Positions 8,321 through 16,144 of a DNA stretch of 36,874 nt are shown here, one piece after another. The notes under the pieces are model-generated. The model did no database searches. It had not been told where the DNA came from and was given only the letters and a program-made list of their open reading frames with translations. Positions within the stretch are counted from its first letter, which is position 1, and every line of letters starts with the position of its first letter. Source of the stretch: Treponema sp. UBA3813 (GTDB lineage: Bacteria > Spirochaetota > Spirochaetia > Treponematales > Treponemataceae); contig DFEB01000059.1 in assembly GCA_002368605.1 (NCBI GenBank), positions 1-36,874 on the forward strand, written 5' to 3'. The translations under genes and the position numbers were made by a program.

Positions 8321-9100
8321 ATGCCCTTTAATGGCTCTGATTATATCCAAAATCGGCTCAACTATACTTTCAAAAAAGAAAATCTACTTTTACAAGCAAT
8401 TACTCGTCGTTCTTATTCAAGCGAAAACCCAGCCTACCAAAACAACCAAGTTTTGGAATTTATAGGGGATTCCGTACTCAGTCTTTGTACCGTGAAAACT
8501 CTTTGCCAAGAGTCTGGAAATTTTAACAAATACAACCAATTCGTTTCTACAAAAGATGAAGGTCAATTAACTGAAAAACGTAAGTCGCTTGTAAATAAAA
8601 ATAATCTTGCAGAATGTATCGATAATCTTGGTTTTGCCCAGTTTTTGCTGCTCGGGAAATCAGATGAAAACAACGATGTCCGCAATAAGACTGGTGCAAA
8701 AGAGGATACATTCGAAGCGATTCTTGGAGCAGTCGCTCTTGATTGTAACTTCGATATTGCGACCTTAAACCGAGTTTGCAACACAATGCTGAAGGCAAAG
8801 CCAACCCAAATTCAAAAAACTTCTAATTTAATTGACAATAATACTAAAGAAATGCGTGCTGAAGTTGGCAAGCCGAAATATGAGACAGCGGTATGCAAAT
8901 TAAATGAATTGTATCAGAAAGGATATATTTCAAAAGCGAAGTATATCTTTGAAAATACAAAGTCAGGCTGGAAGTGTACTTGTAAAGTACAAGAATGTAA
9001 TCATAACTGGTCGAATTCTGAGCCTAAAAATAGAAAATCCGAAGCACGACAAATTTCCGCTTTTTGGGTACTGATGGATTTGCTTGGATATAAAGATTAG
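8321..9100 (+). CDS. Additional ribonuclease III (RNase III domain plus dsRBD)
   Basis: The 259-aa product has an RNase III domain (about 1-150) with the signature NNQVLEFIGDSVLSLC and the second acidic motif KEDTFEAILGAVALD, so the metal-binding acidic residues appear intact. A double-stranded-RNA-binding domain (about 185-257; KLNELYQKGYISKAKYIF, ending SEARQISAFWVL) follows. It should cut structured RNA. The start at 8321 is chosen because GGAGG lies nine bases before it; the frame is open further upstream. It sits in an accessory region next to a MATE exporter, not beside acpP or other usual rnc neighbours, and I take it to be a second copy. The housekeeping rnc is not in this window, so that is an inference. 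Confidence 0.85.
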   Translation: MPFNGSDYIQNRLNYTFKKENLLLQAITRRSYSSENPAYQNNQVLEFIGDSVLSLCTVKTLCQESGNFNKYNQFVSTKDEGQLTEKRKSLVNKNNLAECIDNLGFAQFLLLGKSDENNDVRNKTGAKEDTFEAILGAVALDCNFDIATLNRVCNTMLKAKPTQIQKTSNLIDNNTKEMRAEVGKPKYETAVCKLNELYQKGYISKAKYIFENTKSGWKCTCKVQECNHNWSNSEPKNRKSEARQISAFWVLMDLLGYKD

Positions 9101-9152
9101 ATATATCCAAAGTATTTCTTTTATCAAATTATTTTAAAAGGAGTTTATATTT

Positions 9153-10454
9153 ATGGAAAACATTAACAAAAAATCATTCGATTTAAGGCTTTATTTTGCT
9201 CTGCTTATTTCTTTGTTTATTCCAACCATTTATACAACGGTCAGAATATTCTTTATCGGAAGTCTACCGAGCGCAAAGGCATTTTCAATCGCAGGACAGT
9301 TAGGCTGGATAAATCTCATTTATGAAGTCGTTGAGGAAGCCATTATTCTTCCACTGTTTTATTTTATCGGCCAGGTAATACACGATAAGGAAAAACTAAC
9401 AGGAAGAATAAAAGCTGGCTTAACCGTTTCAGCAATCGCCTACACAGTGCTTTCAATTTTAATTATATTTCTTGTTCATCCGCTCTTGAATATGATGGCA
9501 GCAGGAAGTGAAATTTCAGAAGCCTCTGCCTCTTACATAAGAATTGAATCTGTCGGTAATATTTTTGCACTTCTTTTATCATTCTGTATGGTTGTCTTTA
9601 CAACAATCGGAAAAGAAAAACATTTATATGCCTTGCTAGTGGCAAAAATGCTTCTTTCTATCATAATCGACACTTTCCTTGTCTCTACATTGCCATTCTC
9701 TGCAAATCTGGGAATAAATGGTATTGGATTCTCAAATATAATCTCAAACCTCTTGCTTCTTCTTGTAGTTCTTGTCCTTTTTAAAAAGGAGGACATTCAT
9801 ATTTTCAGTGGTATAAAACCAGATTTCTCATGGATGAAAGAATTTTTTAAAATTGGTGGCATTTCTGGGCTTGAATCATTTGTCAGAAATCTTTTTTATA
9901 TGCTCATGGTTTGCCGAATGGTGAATGTAGTCGGAGAACAAGGAACTTATTGGGTTGCAAACAGTTTTATTTGGGGCTGGCTTTTAAAACCAATAAATGC
10001 ATTAGGAGAACTCATAAAAAAAGAAATTTCCTCAGATGAAAAAGCAATTGCAGATAAAACAAAACAATACTTCATTGTTACTCTGATTATTTGTGCCATT
10101 TGGTTTATCTCAATTCCATTATGGAAACCATTCATGCAGAATATTCTTCGTTTTAAAGAAGTTGATAAATTATTCACGCTTATAATTGTTCTTATTGGAT
10201 TCTATGTCGCCTATGCCCTGCAAAATATATTCGACATGACATTTTACGGTCTCGGAAAAACTGAATATATGTTATGGGAAACCGTCGTGACAAATGTAAC
10301 ATATTATGGAACTTTCTTTATCCTATTCAAACTAGGAATCTTTGTTCCAACGCTTATAAAAATCGCAATAATGTTTGGCGCAGGCTGTGCTTATGATGCA
10401 ATTGTAAGTGGAATTGCATACATTATTTTATTGAAAAGAATAAAAGATAAATAA
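9153..10454 (+). CDS. MATE-family cation-coupled efflux transporter
   Basis: The 433-aa product has about twelve hydrophobic helices in two homologous halves and fits the MATE family in length and pattern. Members export drugs or metabolites in exchange for sodium ions or protons across the inner membrane. AAAGGAG stands before the ATG. The gene follows the RNase III gene by 52 bases, probably on the same transcript. The pair is flanked by the two direct-repeat leaders. The substrate cannot be deduced. Confidence 0.82.
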   Translation: MENINKKSFDLRLYFALLISLFIPTIYTTVRIFFIGSLPSAKAFSIAGQLGWINLIYEVVEEAIILPLFYFIGQVIHDKEKLTGRIKAGLTVSAIAYTVLSILIIFLVHPLLNMMAAGSEISEASASYIRIESVGNIFALLLSFCMVVFTTIGKEKHLYALLVAKMLLSIIIDTFLVSTLPFSANLGINGIGFSNIISNLLLLLVVLVLFKKEDIHIFSGIKPDFSWMKEFFKIGGISGLESFVRNLFYMLMVCRMVNVVGEQGTYWVANSFIWGWLLKPINALGELIKKEISSDEKAIADKTKQYFIVTLIICAIWFISIPLWKPFMQNILRFKEVDKLFTLIIVLIGFYVAYALQNIFDMTFYGLGKTEYMLWETVVTNVTYYGTFFILFKLGIFVPTLIKIAIMFGAGCAYDAIVSGIAYIILLKRIKDK

Positions 10455-10467
10455 AAAGCTATTTTTC

Positions 10468-10584
10468 GCCCTCCACGGTTAAATTTCGACTATAAAACAC
10501 ACTCAATAATTTAACCACGTTGGGAGTTAAAAAAAATAATAATTCAAATTACACTTGATGTAGATTTTCGGGAAATCCAAGGAG
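10468..10584 (+). repeat. Direct repeat, copy 2: leader of the 380-aa gene
   Basis: This is the second copy of the block at 8001-8118. The hairpin arms are GGTTAAATT (10477-10485) and AATTTAACC (10508-10516); the loop sequence differs from copy 1 while the arms and the downstream part are conserved. It ends in AAGGAG, which serves the ATG at 10591. The block thus behaves as a leader with a ribosome binding site. Confidence 0.8.
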
Positions 10585-10590
10585 TAAAAA

Positions 10591-11733
10591 ATGCTCGAAA
10601 CTTATAATTATAAAACTGCACTTTTGTTGTTGTTCATAAAAAGCATGGGAGACGGGTTCACTAAAATAATTTGCCATTATTGGCCTTATCCAAAACCAAT
10701 GGCCCCCAATAACTTTAAGCAGAAAATAGCAAAAATGAATACTGGTGACTATGAGTCATATCGAGAAATCTCATACGCTCTAATAAATTGCAAGGATATT
10801 TTTACATATCCTTTCTATAAGATCCACAACAGTCTTTATAATAACGATGTCAAAGAAATCAAAACCGACACTTCATTTTGCCCGGAAGATGGCTCCGACA
10901 AATATTATTTTAGTTTCAGAGATTTTTTCTATAAATTCAAATCGCCTGATTATATTGATGATGACTTTTTCTATGAATCCTTTGAAAATACACTTTCTTA
11001 TCTTATCGCAAAAGAATTTTACACAGTATTTTCCTTTGAAAATTACAATGATGAAAAATCGAAAATGGCAGAAGAAAATCAAATGCATTTTATAGAAAAT
11101 CCCGAATATCCTTTCTCTGTTTATGATGTCCGTTTTAACAAGAGAGAAAACAAAACTTTTTTCAAATGGGTAATCGTTGACTTTTATTCTCATGTGAACG
11201 ACAAATCAAAAGCAGATGAAATAATCAAAATCATTTTTGGCGATAATGACGGTTCGATTCCTAAGACATTTGAAGGTTTAAAATATTATTCAACAAAACG
11301 CAAATGGGAAACTTTTGAAAAACTGTTCAAAAATGAGCAAAACAATGAAAAACTGATGAAATTTCTTGCAGAGCCTGAACTTTTGTCCGCCTACCAAATA
11401 TTCCAATCCAGAATGTTCGTTGCATATTTTCTTGAAAATCTTTGTAATGAACTGCCGAATTTTGTAGGAGATGAAAATGCTCAGGAACTCATAAAAATCA
11501 TTACGGGAGATGTTTCTCGCAAAAAGCCCGAATATTTTTTAATCGAAAATCACAAGGAAAAGACAGAAGCTTATAAAAACCAGGTTTGGGATCTTATTGA
11601 AAACAAGTCAAAACGAAATGTAGAAAGTCTCGATAAAGACTGCCTTGCGACAGAAACAATCAATGCTTACCTGAATTTACTGAGCTGCAAGTTTTATTTC
11701 GAAGTAAAAAAAAAATTCAGTCCTAAGTACTAA
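10591..11733 (+). CDS. Unknown protein, AT-rich accessory gene
   Basis: The 380-aa product has no signal peptide and no membrane segment apart from a weakly hydrophobic N-terminus (KTALLLLFIKSM). It is rich in Phe, Tyr, Lys and Asp, and has no motif that I recognise. Its ribosome binding site lies at the end of direct repeat copy 2. Codon use is strongly AT-biased compared with pheT or uxaC, as expected for an acquired gene. Recombination between the two repeats would place it directly behind the 6822 gene. Confidence 0.7.
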   Translation: MLETYNYKTALLLLFIKSMGDGFTKIICHYWPYPKPMAPNNFKQKIAKMNTGDYESYREISYALINCKDIFTYPFYKIHNSLYNNDVKEIKTDTSFCPEDGSDKYYFSFRDFFYKFKSPDYIDDDFFYESFENTLSYLIAKEFYTVFSFENYNDEKSKMAEENQMHFIENPEYPFSVYDVRFNKRENKTFFKWVIVDFYSHVNDKSKADEIIKIIFGDNDGSIPKTFEGLKYYSTKRKWETFEKLFKNEQNNEKLMKFLAEPELLSAYQIFQSRMFVAYFLENLCNELPNFVGDENAQELIKIITGDVSRKKPEYFLIENHKEKTEAYKNQVWDLIENKSKRNVESLDKDCLATETINAYLNLLSCKFYFEVKKKFSPKY

Positions 11734-11740
11734 TGAATAT

Positions 11741-11815
11741 CTTGAAATTTGTAAGAAAAACCCCAGATTTTTGGAGCCTTTCGCAAATACGTGCTATACA
11801 GCTTCAAATTTCAAG
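11741..11815. repeat. Inverted repeat after the 380-aa gene
   Basis: CTTGAAATTTG (11741-11751) and CAAATTTCAAG (11805-11815) are perfect 11-base complements separated by 53 bases. The site begins just after the stop codon of the preceding gene. There is no T tract, so a terminator is not evident. The rest of 11734-11948 holds only very short frames, among them a 15-codon one ending at the next start. Confidence 0.55.
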
Positions 11816-11948
11816 TTTTCTGTCACTTCAAGTTTGAACGGTTTTTTATGGACAAAAGAAGATTACTATTTCTAAATAGAAAACAGCATTTATTTTGAAG
11901 GAATCGAAATGCACAATTATTTGAGATCTATTAAGCAAGGAAATATTT

Positions 11949-12107
11949 ATGAGTAAAGATGAGATTGACCGCCTTTTTAACATACTATGTGAAGAAGCAA
12001 AAAAAATTAATGCCTGGGAAGCCTTAGAGTTAATAAAACAGGCACAAAGAGCTTTTGACTGTGCAGATTCTTCTCTCAATAATGAAAAATTCCTTGCCGA
12101 AAGATAA
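11949..12107 (+). CDS. Small acidic protein of 52 residues, unknown function
   Basis: An ATG at 11949 with AAGGA nine bases upstream opens a 52-codon frame, MSKDEIDRLFNILCEEAKKI and onward, ending FLAER. The sequence is amphipathic and helical, rich in Glu, Lys and Ala, and looks like a genuine small protein rather than a chance frame. It precedes the transglutaminase-like gene by 58 bases. The function is unknown. Confidence 0.5.
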   Translation: MSKDEIDRLFNILCEEAKKINAWEALELIKQAQRAFDCADSSLNNEKFLAER

Positions 12108-12165
12108 AATCAGTTCTAAAATATTACCAATAAGGTATATTAAAACACCAAAAAAGGAGATTTTT

Positions 12166-13659
12166 ATGAAAAAATTTATCACAGTCTCTCTCATTTTATC
12201 AGTCACTTTATCTCTTTTTGCAGCAAACATGGATTCAAAAGTTCGCTCTGTTCCTAAAGATGCAATGGAAAAAGTTTTTAAAAAGCCGAAAGAAGGTCTT
12301 CCTATGGTAGTGAAACACCTCACACAGAATACCGGTGGAGTTCAGGCCAAGGTCAAAGTCATGCACGACTGGATTTGTGACAACATCGCCTACGATACTG
12401 ATATGTATTTTTCAGGGCGGATTTCTAAGCAGGATTATGAAAGCGTCCTCAAAAAGAAAAAAGGAGTCTGTTCCGGCTACACAAGCGTAATGAATGAAAT
12501 GTGCCGACTTGCAGGAATTGAATCAATCGGAATTCATGGCTTTTCCAAAGGTTTCGGCTATAATGGAAAACTCGGAAAAGAACCAGATCACGAATGGAAT
12601 GCAATTAAAATAAATGGGAAATGGCAGCTTGTTGATGTCACTTGGGATGCAGGACATGTTGATTGGAAGACCTGGATTAAGCATTACTCTGACGAATGGC
12701 TCTTTCTCCCGCCAGAGCAATTCATTTACTCACATCTTCCTGAAAAAGAAGAATATCAGTATCTCAAAACTCCAATCACAGCAGAACAGTTTGTCAAGGA
12801 ACCTTATGTTGCAGGAAAATTCTTCAAAATGGGTTTCTCTTTTGGTAAAAATAGACCTGAATACAATACATTGATTTCCGAAGCCACAGAATTTGATTTC
12901 GGAATCAAGCAGGGTGGTGTCGCAATCTCTTCAACAATTCGTGAAAAATCATCTATGCAAGATGTTGAAAATGCAGTCTGGGTCAATCGAACTGGAAATA
13001 CTTTCAGCATCAATTTTGATGTTCCTGACAAAAAAGATTACAAAGCATTTATTTTCGCCAAAAAAACATCAGAAGAAAATTATGGCGACAGATTCCCAAT
13101 CGCAAAGTTTGAGCAGAATTTTCTTCCCCGCGCAGAACAGCTTGTTGCAAGCAAAAAGATTACCCAAAAGGAATATGATTTTTTCAAAGAGGCTTTCTTC
13201 AAAGTTGATGAAAACGGGTACTATTATTTACATGAAGACCTATTCGCAAATGCTCGCAATCAAGCAATCAAAAAAGTTTTCAAATCGCTTGAAGTTTCCT
13301 CAGGACGTCTTGAGCCTGTCCTTGATTTCAAATTAAATGCAGCAGAATCTTACACTGGCTTCGGGAACGAAATGAAATATCCCACAGTTTACTCAAGCTA
13401 CGACAGTGCATCAAATACAAAACTCATCTCTCCTCTCGGCGGAACTCTCAAAAAAGGCGATAAAGTAAAATTTGAAATTGCAAGCAAAGATTTTTCAGGA
13501 ATCGCAGTAAAAGTTTCAGATTCGCTAACCCCACTCAAAAAAGATGCAAAAGGGGTCTATTCCGCAGAACTGGAAATCGGAGAAGTAGATAAAGTCGTAG
13601 TATATGGAACAAGAAACAACAAAAACTACAGCGGATTATGGTTCTACGAAGTGAAGTAA
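12166..13659 (+). CDS. Secreted transglutaminase-like cysteine protease or amidase
   Basis: The 497-aa product starts with a signal peptide (KKFITVSLILSVTLSLFAA) and carries a transglutaminase-like core at about residues 50-180. The catalytic triad is visible: Cys in KGVCSGYTS, His in PDHEWNAI and Asp in LVDVTWDAG. This resembles the kyphoscoliosis-peptidase type. The C-terminal part (after about residue 400) looks like an Ig-like beta domain. The start at 12166 is chosen because of AAAAAGGAG just upstream and the signal peptide; an earlier in-frame start at 12055 would bury it. It should act on proteins or peptidoglycan-linked peptides outside the inner membrane. Confidence 0.85.
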   Translation: MKKFITVSLILSVTLSLFAANMDSKVRSVPKDAMEKVFKKPKEGLPMVVKHLTQNTGGVQAKVKVMHDWICDNIAYDTDMYFSGRISKQDYESVLKKKKGVCSGYTSVMNEMCRLAGIESIGIHGFSKGFGYNGKLGKEPDHEWNAIKINGKWQLVDVTWDAGHVDWKTWIKHYSDEWLFLPPEQFIYSHLPEKEEYQYLKTPITAEQFVKEPYVAGKFFKMGFSFGKNRPEYNTLISEATEFDFGIKQGGVAISSTIREKSSMQDVENAVWVNRTGNTFSINFDVPDKKDYKAFIFAKKTSEENYGDRFPIAKFEQNFLPRAEQLVASKKITQKEYDFFKEAFFKVDENGYYYLHEDLFANARNQAIKKVFKSLEVSSGRLEPVLDFKLNAAESYTGFGNEMKYPTVYSSYDSASNTKLISPLGGTLKKGDKVKFEIASKDFSGIAVKVSDSLTPLKKDAKGVYSAELEIGEVDKVVVYGTRNNKNYSGLWFYEVK

Positions 13660-13676
13660 ATTTATCACCATAAATT

Positions 13677-13705
13677 TTGTTCTAACAAGCAAAAAATGCT
13701 ATAAT
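13677..13705 (+). promoter_or_regulatory. Promoter giving a leaderless Nudix mRNA
   Basis: TTGTTC (13677-13682), 17 bases, and TATAAT (13700-13705) are followed after exactly six bases by the ATG at 13712. Transcription would start at or next to the ATG. No ribosome binding site is present. Confidence 0.65.
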
Positions 13706-13711
13706 TTGGCC

Positions 13712-14188
13712 ATGAAATCACAACTCACAACCCTCTGCTACATCGAAAAAGACGGCTGCTATCTCATGTTGCACCGCATTACCAAAAAGAACGACATTAA
13801 CCATGACAAGTGGATTGGCGTGGGCGGGCATTTTGAAGAGCATGAAAGCCCGGAAGATTGCCTGCTCCGTGAAGTCAAGGAAGAAACAGGGCTAACGCTC
13901 GATAGTTTCAGATTCCGGGGAATCGTGACTTTTGTTTCAGACGATGACCCGGCGGAATATATGCATTTATTTACGACCGATAGTTTTCATGGCGAGATTA
14001 TTGACTGTGATGAAGGAAAACTGGAATGGTATCCAATCGATAAAATTGACCAGCTGGAGCTTTGGGAAGGTGACAAGATTTTCTTCAGATTGCTTCGGGA
14101 AAACGCGCCTTTCTTTTCACTCAAGCTAGTGTATAAGAAAGGCGTTTTGATTGAAGCGGTCTTGAATGGAAAAACTATCGTTCGTTAG
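13712..14188 (+). CDS. Nudix hydrolase, MutT-like
   Basis: The 158-aa product contains a complete Nudix box, GGHFEEHESPEDCLLREVKE followed by ETGL, which binds magnesium and cleaves nucleoside-diphosphate-linked substrates. Length and arrangement fit the 8-oxo-dGTP diphosphatase type that removes mutagenic nucleotides; the exact substrate is not fixed by the box. The ATG at 13712 is preferred to a TTG two codons upstream because of its position relative to the -10 box. It converges with yhbY, with six bases between the stop codons. Confidence 0.88.
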   Translation: MKSQLTTLCYIEKDGCYLMLHRITKKNDINHDKWIGVGGHFEEHESPEDCLLREVKEETGLTLDSFRFRGIVTFVSDDDPAEYMHLFTTDSFHGEIIDCDEGKLEWYPIDKIDQLELWEGDKIFFRLLRENAPFFSLKLVYKKGVLIEAVLNGKTIVR

Positions 14189-14194
14189 AACAGT

Positions 14195-14509
14195 CTATTT
14201 TGCCAGCTTATTTAAGTCTTTTTCAAACTTACGGTCGTTAGGCTCTTTTGCAGGACGGTAGAGAATCAGCACATTTCCTATAAGGCGCACGAAAGTCGCA
14301 TCTGTTTTTTCGGTTATTTCTGTGCTCAAATCGCGTTTTTCGTCTTTAAATTCGTTAAACTTGATTTTGATAAGCTCGTGCTCATCCAGCAGGCGTGAAA
14401 TCTGCGTTATTTGATTTTCTGTTACGCCAGCACCGCCAATCTGCACCAGCGGGCTCAAAGGCTGGGCGTTTTTCTCTAAAAGTTTTCTCTGTTTTGCGTT
14501 GATTTCCAT
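14195..14509 (-). CDS. yhbY: YhbY-type RNA-binding protein (CRS1/YhbY domain)
   Basis: The 104-aa product matches YhbY along its length: a basic N-terminal helix (KQRKLLEKNAQPLSPLVQIG), the glycine-rich GGAGVT turn, then ELIKIKFNE and VRLIGNVLILYRP. The family binds RNA through a KH-like fold and associates with ribosome precursors. No Shine-Dalgarno sequence precedes the ATG; a minus-strand TATAAT stands six bases before it. Confidence 0.93.
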   Translation of the reverse strand: MEINAKQRKLLEKNAQPLSPLVQIGGAGVTENQITQISRLLDEHELIKIKFNEFKDEKRDLSTEITEKTDATFVRLIGNVLILYRPAKEPNDRKFEKDLNKLAK

Positions 14510-14515
14510 AATGTG

Positions 14516-14521
14516 ATTATA
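14516..14521 (-). promoter_or_regulatory. -10 box of yhbY, leaderless arrangement
   Basis: TATAAT reads on the minus strand from 14521 to 14516, and the ATG begins six bases later at 14509. No good -35 element was seen, so an activator or an extended region may be needed. Confidence 0.55.
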
Positions 14522-14553
14522 TGTTTTATTCCCTTTTTGCGCTAGGGTGATTT

Positions 14554-15981
14554 TTACTCAACTTCGCGCATTGTATAATCCTTGTCGTCATCAATCAGTT
14601 CCAGCATGATTTTTGCGAATTCCGGATCAAACTGAGTACCGATTCCATTTTCGATTTCCTTACGCACATGTTCCTGAGTCAAAGTTCCTCGATAGCTTCG
14701 GTTACTCGTCATGGCATCATAAGCATCAGCAACAGCAATAAGCCTTCCAATTTCAGGAATATCTTCGCCAGATAATCCTTCTGGATAGCCCTTTCCATCG
14801 TATCGCTCATGGTGATAATGCGCTCCGTCACAAATATTTGGAATTTGAGTTATATTCACAAGAATCTGTACCCCCATGTCAGGATGAGTCTTTATAACCT
14901 TGAATTCTTCTTCTGTCAGCTTGCCATTTTTGTTTATGATACTGTTTGGAACTCCAATTTTACCGACGTCATGCAGCAGTGCCGAAAGATAAATACTCCT
15001 GCACTCGCTTTCAGACTTTCCAGCCTTGCGTGCGATACTCCGTGAATAATCGGCAACCCTAGCTGAGTGACCGCGGGTATATTTGTCCTTTGCATCAATT
15101 GCACTCGCAAGGGCTTCTGCTGTTTCTGTAGTCATCCGGTTCAGAGTTTCGATATTAGTCGAGACAATTCCTTCCATTTGATAAACAGAATTTGCCAGAA
15201 CACCAAGTTCATCACGATTTTTTACCGACAAAAGATTGTTATTTGGTTTTTCAGATGATGAAGCAAAGCGGTTTGTTTCGTCAGTAATCTGAACAATAGG
15301 TTTTATAAAACGCAGATTAAAATATCCCGCAAAAAGCACGACAAAAAACAATGCCGTAATCAAAACTGTAATAATTACAAACTGAACAAATCTCGCCCTT
15401 GCATTAACAAATTCCTGAATATTTTTTTGCGCCCCCAAAAGAGCAACGATTTTTCCATTAGAGTCATAAACAGGAATCTGTGCCGTAATGTGCGAACCGC
15501 TTCGCGATTTAATTGTATGCCGGACAAGATGCTCGCCTTTTTCATAAACCAGTCGGGTAGTTCGGTTGTAGCTTTCTTCGTAATATTCTTCTTCATAGCC
15601 AAGAGGATAGGGTGACCATTTTCCATGTTTGTTCACCGGATCATAATAATAAAAAATATGAGTATATTCAGGCGGCTCAACTGCAGAAACATAAATAACA
15701 TTAAGGTCAAAATTATCAACAAGGGTCTGCAAATTTTCCAAAACGGTATTGTATTTTTCATCTGGAACAGGATTTTCCCGATATTTTGCAAAATCATCAG
15801 GATTCAAAAAATCACTGGCAGCTTCGGCAATTTCCCTTATGCTTGCGTCGTACTGTTCACGAAACTGATGATTAAAAGAAATATAACTGATGGCAAACAC
15901 AAGAGAACAAAGCAAAAAAACTGCAATCAAAATGTAGAAAATAATCTTCTTAGTAATAACCGGAAATTGTTTAAATTTCAT
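14554..15981 (-). CDS. Membrane sensor c-di-GMP phosphodiesterase (Cache-like, HAMP, HD-GYP)
   Basis: The 475-aa product has an N-terminal helix (about 12-32) and a periplasmic domain of about 165 residues that looks like a single Cache ligand-binding module. A second helix (about 200-222), a HAMP linker (about 223-285) and an HD-GYP domain (about 290-465) follow. The HD-GYP motifs LLHDVGKIG, HHERYDGKGYPEGL and DAYDAMTSNRSY are complete, so it should degrade cyclic di-GMP in response to an extracellular ligand. It is monocistronic. It has no ribosome binding site; TAAATT lies six bases before the ATG, suggesting the same leaderless layout as its neighbours. It is unrelated to the propeller HD-GYP outside the catalytic domain. 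Confidence 0.92.
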   Translation of the reverse strand: MKFKQFPVITKKIIFYILIAVFLLCSLVFAISYISFNHQFREQYDASIREIAEAASDFLNPDDFAKYRENPVPDEKYNTVLENLQTLVDNFDLNVIYVSAVEPPEYTHIFYYYDPVNKHGKWSPYPLGYEEEYYEESYNRTTRLVYEKGEHLVRHTIKSRSGSHITAQIPVYDSNGKIVALLGAQKNIQEFVNARARFVQFVIITVLITALFFVVLFAGYFNLRFIKPIVQITDETNRFASSSEKPNNNLLSVKNRDELGVLANSVYQMEGIVSTNIETLNRMTTETAEALASAIDAKDKYTRGHSARVADYSRSIARKAGKSESECRSIYLSALLHDVGKIGVPNSIINKNGKLTEEEFKVIKTHPDMGVQILVNITQIPNICDGAHYHHERYDGKGYPEGLSGEDIPEIGRLIAVADAYDAMTSNRSYRGTLTQEHVRKEIENGIGTQFDPEFAKIMLELIDDDKDYTMREVE

Positions 15982-16042
15982 TTAAATAATTTAACACAAA
16001 AATTTCATTATTAAAAGTGAATTTCCCTGATAACCAGTTTTT

Positions 16043-16144
16043 ATGACAAACGATGCCTTGCACGCCCTGATAGCTGAAAACTTCATCTTTACTTATTTTA
16101 CAAATTTGAATAACATACCAAAAAAAGTAAATGAGATAAAATGA
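16043..16144 (+). CDS. Possible 33-residue leader ORF overlapping the lipoprotein gene
   Basis: A frame MTNDALHALIAENFIFTYF and onward of 33 codons ends in a TGA that overlaps the ATG of the following lipoprotein gene (ATGA). There is no convincing ribosome binding site. It may be a coupled leader peptide, the remnant of a longer gene, or chance. The rest of 15982-16140 holds only the upstream region of the divergent HD-GYP gene. Confidence 0.25.
   Translation: MTNDALHALIAENFIFTYFTNLNNIPKKVNEIK

Noticed and set aside
10591-11733. The 380-aa protein as an abortive-infection or toxin gene
   Set aside because: The accessory context suggests it, but no nuclease, HEPN or other toxin motif is visible, so a function is not assigned.
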